From NCBI GenBank assembly GCA_028715665.1, contig JAQURI010000115.1:1-5000 (forward strand): 5,000 nt of DNA, given 5' to 3'. The notes under the pieces were generated by a model that saw only the letters and a list, made by a program, of their open reading frames with translations, had not been told where the DNA came from and did not search any database. This DNA comes from Candidatus Ratteibacteria bacterium (GTDB lineage: Bacteria; CAIJMQ01). How positions within the stretch are numbered: the stretch's first letter is position 1; each line of letters starts with the position of its first letter. Below are positions 1 through 5,000 of the stretch, one piece after another. The position numbers were made by a program, and so were the translations under genes.

Positions 1-96
1 TTTAAGCAATCCGTCTATGTCTATCTTTACTCCTCTATCTTTTATTGCCTTCTTTACAGCCGGTGCATTTGTTCTTATATATTCCAGTTTTAACAT
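1..96 (-). CDS. serS: Seryl-tRNA synthetase, N-terminal fragment (runs off the left edge)
   Basis: Seryl-tRNA synthetase charges tRNA-Ser with serine in the cytoplasm. Only the first 32 codons are in the window, read leftward from an ATG at 94-96. The peptide begins MLKLEYIRTNAPAVKKAIKD and continues RGVKIDIDGLLK. This matches the family's typical start (MLD-hydrophobic-IR-x-NP-x-x-V-x-x-A-x-x-x-RG, followed by a V-D-I-D stretch), which leads into the coiled-coil arm that grips the long variable arm of tRNA-Ser. The catalytic class II domain lies outside the window. The start is supported by a GGAG Shine-Dalgarno site five bases upstream. The gene begins only 27 bases after the rtcB stop on the same strand with no terminator-like hairpin between them, so co-transcription from the rtcB promoter is likely. 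Identification rests on a short but characteristic stretch. Confidence 0.85.
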   Translation of the reverse strand, partial: MLKLEYIRTNAPAVKKAIKDRGVKIDIDGLLK

Positions 97-101
97 TCTT
101 G

Positions 102-105
102 CTCC
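102..105 (-). promoter_or_regulatory. Ribosome binding site of serS
   Basis: GGAG on the minus strand, five bases before the serS ATG. It fixes the start of the partial gene and shows that this genome uses Shine-Dalgarno initiation, in contrast to archease further right. Confidence 0.65.
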
Positions 106-123
106 GTTAACTCTTTTTAGAAT

Positions 124-1569
124 TTATCCCTTCAGAACTCCCAGGGGTTTCATTTTTACAACTTTTTGCGATATCCCTGCTTTATGGACTATATCGACAA
201 CCATATTTATGTCTTTATACGCCTCGGACATTTCTTCTGCAAGTGTGCTTTTGTCGCGCGCCCTAACAATAATGCCCCTGCCTTCCATTTCTTTGTGAAT
301 CAACCTGCCTTCTGCAAACTTTATCGCCTGATGCCTGCTCATCGTTCTTCCCGCTCCGTGGCAAGTGCTCCCCCATGTTTCATTAAAAGCTTTCTCCGTG
401 CCGACGAGAAGATAAGACGCCCTTCCCATATCCCCGGGAATTATAACCGGCTGACCTATTTTTTTATATTTTACAGGAATATCGGAATGATTTGGCGGAA
501 AAGCCCTCGTTGCGCCTTTGCGATGAACGCAAAGAAGGGTTTCTTTTCCGTTTACTTTATGTTTTTCGAATTTTGCGATGTTGTGCGCCACATCATAAAT
601 AAGCTCCATTCCCAAGTCCTGCCAATCCCTGCCAAAAAACTTCCGAAAAGTCTCCCTCACCAAATGCATAAGTATCTGTCTGTTGCACCAAGCGTAATTA
701 GCCGCAGACGCCATTGCCGAAAAATAATCTTTGCCCTCCGGCGAATTAACCGGCGCGCTCACAAGCTGTCTGTCCGGCAGCTTAATCCCGTATTTTGAAA
801 CCGCTTTCTGCATAACTCTCAAATTATCGTCGCATACCTGATGGCCGAGTCCTCTGGAGCCGGAATGAATCATGACCGTAACCTGTCCTTTTTCTATGCC
901 GAAAATTTTTGCCTTTTCTTCGTCATATATTTCATCTACTTTTTGAATTTCCAGAAAATGGTTGCCCGAACCCAATGTTCCGCTTTGTCCCTTGCCTCTT
1001 TCATAAGCCCTGGGACTGACTTTATCGGGATCAGCTCCTTTTAGACATCCGCCTTCTTCCGTGCTCATTAAATCATCATCCACGCCGTAGCCCTGTTTTA
1101 CTGCCCACCTTGAGCCTGATTTAAGAAGTTCTTTTTCCTGTCCCGGTGAAATTTTTATTTTGCCGCCGATACCCACGCCGCAGGGGACATCGGCAAACAG
1201 AATATCCATTAAACGGGGAATTTTATTTTTTATATCTTCTGCTTTTAAATTTGTCCTGAGCAAACGGACACCGCAGTTTATGTCGTACCCTACTCCGCCG
1301 GGGGATATGACTCCCCCCTCGTCAGGATTGGTTGCCGCAACGCCTCCTATGGCAAAACCGTAACCCCAATGCGCATCAGGCATAGCGAATGAATATTTAA
1401 CTATTCCGGGAAGGCATGCCACATTGGCTACTTGCTTCATTACCTGCTCTTTTTCAAGAGACTGGAGCATCTTTTCATCGCAGTAGATAATGCCCGGGAC
1501 CCGCATGCAGTCGACATAACCTATGGGGATTTCCCATCTGTAATCGTCGATTTTCTTAAGATTTGCCAT
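124..1569 (-). CDS. rtcB: RtcB, GTP-dependent RNA-splicing/repair ligase
   Basis: RtcB joins RNA 2',3'-cyclic phosphate or 3'-phosphate ends to 5'-OH ends, using GTP and Mn2+, in tRNA splicing or repair of cleaved RNA. The protein is complete at 481 residues, the usual length of the long RtcB form known from Pyrococcus. The metal and catalytic residues are visible: D96 and C99 in GYDINCG, N203/H204 in GSGNHFLE, H235 in MIHSGSRG, H329 in DVAHN, and the guanylylated histidine H404 in CHGAGR. K480, next to last, matches the conserved C-terminal lysine that contacts GTP. No intein interrupts it, although some family members carry one. The ATG at 1567-1569 is preceded by only a weak purine-rich site (GAAG, seven bases away). 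serS follows 27 bases downstream. The family partner archease is encoded at 4341-4757 on the other strand beyond gyrA. No rtcA cyclase or rtcR regulator is visible in the window. Confidence 0.97.
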   Translation of the reverse strand: MANLKKIDDYRWEIPIGYVDCMRVPGIIYCDEKMLQSLEKEQVMKQVANVACLPGIVKYSFAMPDAHWGYGFAIGGVAATNPDEGGVISPGGVGYDINCGVRLLRTNLKAEDIKNKIPRLMDILFADVPCGVGIGGKIKISPGQEKELLKSGSRWAVKQGYGVDDDLMSTEEGGCLKGADPDKVSPRAYERGKGQSGTLGSGNHFLEIQKVDEIYDEEKAKIFGIEKGQVTVMIHSGSRGLGHQVCDDNLRVMQKAVSKYGIKLPDRQLVSAPVNSPEGKDYFSAMASAANYAWCNRQILMHLVRETFRKFFGRDWQDLGMELIYDVAHNIAKFEKHKVNGKETLLCVHRKGATRAFPPNHSDIPVKYKKIGQPVIIPGDMGRASYLLVGTEKAFNETWGSTCHGAGRTMSRHQAIKFAEGRLIHKEMEGRGIIVRARDKSTLAEEMSEAYKDINMVVDIVHKAGISQKVVKMKPLGVLKG

Positions 1570-1594
1570 ATTTTTTCTTCAATAATTTCCGCTT

Positions 1595-1623
1595 ATTATA
1601 GCAAACCCTGCCGCTTAAATAAA
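1595..1623 (-). promoter_or_regulatory. Probable rtcB(-serS) promoter with extended -10
   Basis: On the minus strand there is a perfect TATAAT (1595-1600) preceded by TGC (1601-1603), giving the extended -10 form TGnTATAAT. With a 17-base spacer the -35 position is TTTATT (1618-1623), a weak match, as is common when the extended -10 is present. Transcription would begin about 20 bases before the rtcB ATG, leaving a short leader. This is a reading of consensus sequence only. Confidence 0.6.
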
Positions 1624-1626
1624 AGA

Positions 1627-1655
1627 TTGAAAAAATGCCTGATTTTTGATACAAT
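1627..1655 (+). promoter_or_regulatory. Probable gyrA promoter (sigma-70 type)
   Basis: TTGAAA at 1627-1632 and TACAAT at 1650-1655 are separated by exactly 17 bases. Each matches five of six bases of the housekeeping consensus, and TGA directly before TACAAT adds an extended -10. Transcription would start near 1662, giving gyrA an untranslated leader of about 135 nt. Its -35 box lies three bases from the -35 position of the divergent rtcB promoter, so the two polymerase sites are back to back. Confidence 0.6.
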
Positions 1656-1685
1656 TCTTACAGAATTTTAGTTTTAAAAAACAGA

Positions 1686-1717
1686 TTGCGGCTCCGATGT
1701 TACGTTGGAACCGACAA
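1686..1717 (+). promoter_or_regulatory. Imperfect hairpin in the gyrA leader
   Basis: Within the predicted gyrA leader, TTGCGGCTCC (1686-1695) can pair with GGAACCGACAA (1707-1717). The pairing has one C-A mismatch, one bulged A and an 11-base loop. It is the only GC-containing stem in an otherwise AT-rich leader. It has no following U-run, so it is not a simple terminator. I recognise no riboswitch class here. It may be a structural or regulatory element, or chance. Confidence 0.3.
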
Positions 1718-1783
1718 ATAATATTTTGATTTTTAAAATTTCTATAATAAATGTCGCTTAATCTGAGGTTTTAGCGGCTAAGA

Positions 1784-1788
1784 AAGGA
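1784..1788 (+). promoter_or_regulatory. Ribosome binding site of gyrA
   Basis: AAGGA lies nine bases before the ATG at 1798 and decides this start. Just upstream, TTAGCGGCTAA (1771-1781) is a small palindrome, and CGCTTAA (1755-1761) can pair with TTTAGCG (1770-1776). The site may therefore be partly folded. Confidence 0.65.
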
Positions 1789-1797
1789 CTAAAAACA

Positions 1798-4215
1798 ATG
1801 CCGGAAATCACAAAACATGTAAACATCGAAGAAGAAATGAAGACATCCTATCTGGACTATGCGATGTCTGTTATTGTAGCGCGCGCTCTGCCGGATGTAA
1901 GGGACGGACTAAAACCCGTCCACAGAAGGATTTTATACGCCATGCGCGATTTGAACCTTTTCCCAAACCGCCCTTTCAGAAAATGCGCTAAAATCACGGG
2001 CGATGTGTCTGGAAATTACCATCCACACGGCGCAGATATAGTATACCCTTCGCTTGTAAGACTGGCACAAGATTTCTCGATGAGATATCCGCTTGTTACG
2101 GGACAGGGCAATTTCGGTTCGATAGATGGCGACCCGCCGGCAGCCATGCGTTATACGGAAGCAAAAATGTCGCATTTGGCGGTGGAAATATTGGAAGACA
2201 TAGAGCAGGAAACCGTGGATTTTACGCCAAATTACGACGGGACATGTCTTGAGCCGATGGTTCTTCCGTCGAAACTGCCTAACTTGCTTTTAAACGGTTC
2301 ATCCGGTATTGCCGTCGGAATGGCAACTTCTATCCCGCCTCATAATCTAACGGAAATAACTAAGGGGTTGATACTCCTTCTGGAAAATCCCGAAGCAACT
2401 ACCGAAGAAATTATGAAATTAGTAACGGGGCCAGATTTTCCTACGGGCGGAATTATTCAGGGCAGAAGCGGGATAAAAGAAGCCTACTCCACAGGCAGGG
2501 GGCTGGTAAAACTTCGAGGTAAAGCGTTTGTAGAAGGGGAAGAAGACGAAAAGCAAAAGATAGTGATTTCCGAAATCCCTTATATGACAAATAAGGCGCG
2601 GCTTGTAGAATCGATTTCGGAACTGGTGAGAGATAAAAAAATAGAAGGCATATCCGACATAAGAGATGAATCCGATAAAGACGGAATGAGAGTCGTCCTG
2701 GATATAAAAAGAGGCAAGGAGCCGCAAATCGTTTTAAACAAACTCTATCAGCATACTGCCCTTCAGACAACTTTCGGAATTATACTTTTGGCATTAGTCG
2801 ACAGAAGGCCGAGAATTCTGCCGCTTAAGGACATGATGGCTTACTTCCTGTCGCACAGAGAGGAAGTCGTAAGGCGGCGAACCGCATTCCAACTGGGCAA
2901 AGCAAAAGAAAAAGCGCACATACTGGAAGGACTAAAAATAGCGTTAAAAAATCTGGACGAAATAATCAAAACCATCAAGAGTTCCCAAACCGCGGAAATT
3001 GCAAGAGAAAACTTGATGAAATCTTTCTCTTTGACTCAAATTCAAGCCCAGTCCATCCTCGACATGAAACTGCAGAGATTGACCGGTCTTGAGAGAAAGA
3101 AAATAGAAGAAGATTATCTGGCAGTCATAAAGGAAATCGTCCGACTGGAATCGCTGCTTGCATCTCCCGTTCAAATAAGAGGAGTAATTAAGGAAGAATT
3201 AACCGACATCCAGAACAAATACGGCGACGAAAGAAGGACGGCGATTACGGGCGAACAGCGCATTATGAACGACGAGGATTTCATCGAAGAAGAAGATATG
3301 GTCGTTACCATTTCGAAACAGGGTTATATAAAACGCCTCCCTCTTAATACTTACAGAGCGCAAGGCCGCGGCGGCAAAGGTATTATCGGCGCGGGAATGA
3401 AAGAAGAAGATTTCATCGAAGATATATTCATCGCATCGACCCACGATTATATACTCTGCTTCTCCAATCTCGGAAAAGTTTATTGGATAAAGGTCTACGA
3501 AATCCCGCAGGCGGGAAGATTATCAAAAGGGCAGGCGGTTGTGAACTTTTTAAAACTTCCCGAAGAAGAAAAGATAACCGCGTTTTTATCGGTTAAAAAT
3601 TTTACGCAGGAAGGCCACATTTTCATGGTGACAAAACACGGCAAAGTCAAAAAGACGCCGCTGGCAAATTTCTCAAATCCGCGTTCTACGGGAATAATTG
3701 CGTTGGGACTGGAGAAAAATGACGAACTTATAGGCGTTGACCTTATAAAAGGCGACGAAGACATCTTGATCGCCACCAAAAACGGAAGAGCAATTCGCTT
3801 CTCCGGCAAACAAGTCCGCCCGATGGGAAGAACGGCAAAAGGAGTAAGGGGCATCAGAGTAAAAGCAAAAGATGAGGTTGTCGGCAGAGAAATAGTAAAA
3901 GAAGACGAATCGCTTCTGGTAGTAACAAGCAACGGCTACGGTAAAAAATCTACCTATGACCTTTATCCGAAACGCGGCCGGGGCGGAAGCGGCGTAATTA
4001 ATATAAGGCAATGCAAGAGAAACGGTGACGTCATAGGTATTGCCGGGGTAAAGAAAACCGACCATATGCTAATTGCGACCCAACAGGGCAAGATTATCAG
4101 AATGGACAGCGCTTTGATAAGAAACATCAGCCGAAATACCATGGGAGTGCGTTTGGTGTCTCTTGACGAAGGCGACCACGTCTCATCATTCACAACCGTT
4201 GAAGAAGAAGTCTGA
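1798..4215 (+). CDS. gyrA: DNA gyrase subunit A
   Basis: GyrA is the DNA-cutting and rejoining subunit of the A2B2 gyrase that adds negative supercoils using ATP hydrolysed by GyrB. At 805 residues it is full length. The N-terminal breakage-reunion domain spans about 1-495. R118 and the catalytic Y119 lie in AAMRYTE, and the DNA-bending isoleucine I171 lies in SSGIAVGMAT. The C-terminal wrapping domain spans about 500-800 and shows six repeated strands near residues 521, 572, 626, 676, 725 and 777, as expected for a six-bladed pinwheel. The first carries the GyrA box as QGRGGKG (522-528). The box marks it as gyrase rather than topoisomerase IV, although the second position is Gly, not the Arg of E. 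coli. The quinolone-contact positions are unusual: E. coli S83 and D87 correspond to D80 and P84. No gyrB is adjacent. The start is supported by AAGGA at 1784-1788, and the gene ends in an acidic tail (VEEEV). Confidence 0.97.
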   Translation: MPEITKHVNIEEEMKTSYLDYAMSVIVARALPDVRDGLKPVHRRILYAMRDLNLFPNRPFRKCAKITGDVSGNYHPHGADIVYPSLVRLAQDFSMRYPLVTGQGNFGSIDGDPPAAMRYTEAKMSHLAVEILEDIEQETVDFTPNYDGTCLEPMVLPSKLPNLLLNGSSGIAVGMATSIPPHNLTEITKGLILLLENPEATTEEIMKLVTGPDFPTGGIIQGRSGIKEAYSTGRGLVKLRGKAFVEGEEDEKQKIVISEIPYMTNKARLVESISELVRDKKIEGISDIRDESDKDGMRVVLDIKRGKEPQIVLNKLYQHTALQTTFGIILLALVDRRPRILPLKDMMAYFLSHREEVVRRRTAFQLGKAKEKAHILEGLKIALKNLDEIIKTIKSSQTAEIARENLMKSFSLTQIQAQSILDMKLQRLTGLERKKIEEDYLAVIKEIVRLESLLASPVQIRGVIKEELTDIQNKYGDERRTAITGEQRIMNDEDFIEEEDMVVTISKQGYIKRLPLNTYRAQGRGGKGIIGAGMKEEDFIEDIFIASTHDYILCFSNLGKVYWIKVYEIPQAGRLSKGQAVVNFLKLPEEEKITAFLSVKNFTQEGHIFMVTKHGKVKKTPLANFSNPRSTGIIALGLEKNDELIGVDLIKGDEDILIATKNGRAIRFSGKQVRPMGRTAKGVRGIRVKAKDEVVGREIVKEDESLLVVTSNGYGKKSTYDLYPKRGRGGSGVINIRQCKRNGDVIGIAGVKKTDHMLIATQQGKIIRMDSALIRNISRNTMGVRLVSLDEGDHVSSFTTVEEEV

Positions 4216-4223
4216 TAACTAAA

Positions 4224-4330
4224 AGTTAATATAGGTTAATAAAAGGTTAACAGCAGTTAAAAAAAGTTGCTTTTTTATTTTCCCGCAACCACTATTAACC
4301 AATATTAACCTATGTTAACCTCTATTAACC
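4224..4330. repeat. Dyad of ten short GTTAA/TTAAC-type blocks at helical-turn spacing
   Basis: This fills nearly all of the gyrA-archease gap. The left arm has GTTAA cores starting at 4225, 4235, 4246 and 4256, then GTTGC at 4266. The right arm has GCAAC at 4285, then TTAAC at 4295, 4305, 4315 and 4325. Spacing is 10 bases throughout, except one step of 11. Each left block has its complement at the mirror position around about 4277.5, so five blocks pair while the five-base linkers between them mostly do not. The result could fold as a long stem with regular internal loops, or present equally phased protein-binding sites on one DNA face. It ends 10 bases before the archease start. Its function is unknown. 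Confidence 0.85.
4260..4276 (+). terminator. Possible weak terminator at the centre of the dyad, after gyrA
   Basis: AAAAAAG (4260-4266) can pair with CTTTTTT (4270-4276) around a TTG loop and is followed by ATTTT. The stem has a single G-C pair, so it is weak on its own. The alternative GTTGC/GCAAC stem (4266-4270 with 4285-4289) and the surrounding dyad arms could strengthen it. The position, 45 bases after the gyrA stop, suits transcription termination. Confidence 0.25.
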
Positions 4331-4340
4331 TGTCTTTATT

Positions 4341-4757
4341 ATGGGCACCTACAAATTAATCGACCACACCGCCGATATCGGCATTTTTGTCGAAGGCAAA
4401 GATTTAAAGGATTTGTTTGCGACTGCCGCTTATGCAATGTCTTTACAGATGTTCGATTTGGATAAGATAAAAGAAAAAGAAACGAAAAAAATAAAATTGG
4501 AAGGCATAGACAAGGAAGATTTGCTTGTAGAATGGCTCAACGAATTACTGTTTTTCTGTGAAGAAGGTTACATATTCAAAGATTTCCGGATTGAAACCCT
4601 GGAAGAAACTTCTCTCACCGCGTTTTTGAAAGGCGATAAAGTAGATTTCTCCAAATTGCCGTTAAAACTACAAATCAAAGCCGCAACTTATCATCAACTT
4701 AAAATAAAGAAGAATACCGGCGGAAATTTACAGGCAACGATTATTTTTGACGTCTAA
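4341..4757 (+). CDS. Archease, RtcB-activating protein
   Basis: Archease is a small cytoplasmic protein that helps RtcB become guanylylated and allows multiple turnover; it can also broaden nucleotide use. The protein is complete at 138 residues, normal for the family. Hallmarks are DHTADIGI at residues 8-15, WLNELLFF at 65-72, IKAATYHQL at 112-120, and the terminal ATIIFDV. D12, K113 and D137 fall in the conserved patches linked to metal binding and RtcB activation in studied archeases. No upstream start is possible: an in-frame TAA at 4326-4328 lies four codons before the ATG. No Shine-Dalgarno site precedes it, because the repeat dyad ends 10 bases upstream and only a pyrimidine-rich stretch intervenes. 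It could be translated from gyrA read-through RNA or from a nearly leaderless transcript. Its partner rtcB is about 2.8 kb away on the opposite strand, so they are not co-transcribed. A second, different inverted repeat begins six bases after its stop. Confidence 0.95.
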   Translation: MGTYKLIDHTADIGIFVEGKDLKDLFATAAYAMSLQMFDLDKIKEKETKKIKLEGIDKEDLLVEWLNELLFFCEEGYIFKDFRIETLEETSLTAFLKGDKVDFSKLPLKLQIKAATYHQLKIKKNTGGNLQATIIFDV

Positions 4758-4763
4758 ATACAC

Positions 4764-4848
4764 TGATTACACAGATTAAAAAACCGAGATTACACAGATA
4801 AAACTAAAATCTTTAATCGGTGTAATCTTTCAGAAATCTGCGTAATCA
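4764..4848. repeat. Inverted repeat built from GATTACACAGAT units
   Basis: The left arm holds two identical 12-base units GATTACACAGAT at 4765-4776 and 4788-4799. The right arm holds two inverted near-copies, ATCGGTGTAATC (4816-4827) and ATCTGCGTAATC (4836-4847), each with one base changed. Unit spacing is 23 on the left and 20 on the right, so the arms are alike but not perfect. The loop between arms is short and AT-rich. It occupies most of the gap between the convergent archease and ahcY genes and could serve as a two-way terminator. From general knowledge, related GATTAC-CAGATT motifs recur between genes in various uncultured bacteria; this is recalled, not checked. Confidence 0.8.
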
Positions 4849-4856
4849 TTATTTGA

Positions 4857-5000
4857 TTAGGTACCCATATCCCACGAGGCAAGATACTTTTTCTGTTCGG
4901 GAGTGAGAACATCGATAGGATTATTCATGGACTCCAGCTTAAGGCGGGCTATTTCTTCATCAATCGCGGCGGGGACAATATATACTTTATTTTTCAATGT
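4857..5000 (-). CDS. ahcY: Adenosylhomocysteinase, C-terminal fragment (runs off the right edge)
   Basis: Adenosylhomocysteinase is a cytoplasmic NAD-containing enzyme that splits S-adenosylhomocysteine into homocysteine and adenosine, relieving product inhibition of methyltransferases. Only the last 47 codons are present, ending with TAA at 4857-4859. The peptide reads VYIVPAAIDEEIARLKLESM, then NNPIDVLTPEQKKYL and the ending ASWDMGT. The V-P-x-x-ID-x-x-(I/V)-A-x-L-K-L pattern, followed by LT-x-EQ-x-x-YL, is the family's C-terminal signature. The SW-x-x-GT ending belongs to the short form known from archaea and Thermotoga. The bacterial/eukaryotic form instead ends in a PDHYRY tail. The NAD-binding and catalytic parts are outside the window. 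It converges on archease, with the GATTAC inverted repeat ending eight bases from its stop. Confidence 0.88.
   Translation of the reverse strand, partial: TLKNKVYIVPAAIDEEIARLKLESMNNPIDVLTPEQKKYLASWDMGT

Noticed and set aside
166..798. A 210-codon open frame on the plus strand opposite rtcB
   Set aside because: It lies wholly within rtcB on the other strand, its peptide shows no recognisable family, and rtcB has every catalytic residue. The same applies to the other plus-strand frames at 17-298, 841-1044, 1160-1363 and 1432-1671.
1700..1718. Minus-strand GGTTCCAAC, resembling a tRNA T-loop
   Set aside because: No acceptor stem, anticodon arm or D arm could be found around it, so there is no tRNA gene.
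1743..1748. Perfect TATAAT on the plus strand, possible second gyrA promoter
   Set aside because: No TTGACA-like box occurs 15-19 bases upstream and there is no TG extension. The region is simply AT-rich. It is kept only as a fallback to the 1627-1655 promoter.
3495..3932. A 145-codon minus-strand frame inside gyrA
   Set aside because: It is the antisense shadow of the GyrA wrapping domain, with low-complexity Ser/Phe-rich translation and no convincing start site. Other minus frames within 1933-4193 were rejected for the same reason.
4224..4330. Possible CRISPR array
   Set aside because: Units are only about 5-8 conserved bases at 10-base period and invert midway. There are no spacers of the needed length and no cas genes.
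4341..4757. A mobile cassette carrying archease between the two repeats
   Set aside because: The two repeats differ in sequence, there is no transposase or integrase, and no target-site duplication is visible. I therefore do not call a mobile element.

Overview
The window carries housekeeping genes from what looks like an uncultured, moderately AT-rich bacterium. Three genes read leftward or form the right edge on the minus strand, and two read rightward. The A-subunit gyrase, the standard -35/-10 promoters and the Shine-Dalgarno sites in front of gyrA and serS all point to a bacterium. Archease, a long RtcB and an adenosylhomocysteinase with the short archaeal/Thermotoga-type C-terminus suggest a deep-branching or candidate-phylum lineage (Omnitrophota-like is a guess from general impression, not a result).

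Layout. Positions 1-96 (minus) hold the first 32 codons of serS (seryl-tRNA synthetase). Just upstream on the same strand lies a complete rtcB (124-1569), the GTP-dependent RNA 3'-phosphate/5'-OH ligase, with all its metal and guanylylation residues. Between rtcB and the rightward gyrA (1798-4215) is a 228-base divergent control region with two good back-to-back promoters and a leader of about 135 nt for gyrA. After gyrA comes an unusual dyad of short GTTAA/TTAAC blocks spaced one helical turn apart (4224-4330), then a complete archease gene (4341-4757) that starts without a Shine-Dalgarno site. A second, unrelated inverted repeat built from GATTACACAGAT units (4764-4848) follows, and then the C-terminal end of ahcY on the minus strand (4857-5000), convergent with archease.

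How it works together. RtcB and archease are known partners: archease promotes RtcB guanylylation and turnover. Here they sit on either side of gyrA and on opposite strands, so the pair is present but not in one operon. rtcB and serS are probably co-transcribed, joining RNA repair/tRNA ligation with tRNA charging. No mobile-element gene, CRISPR array or RNA gene was recognised. The most unusual content is the two structured intergenic repeats that bracket archease.
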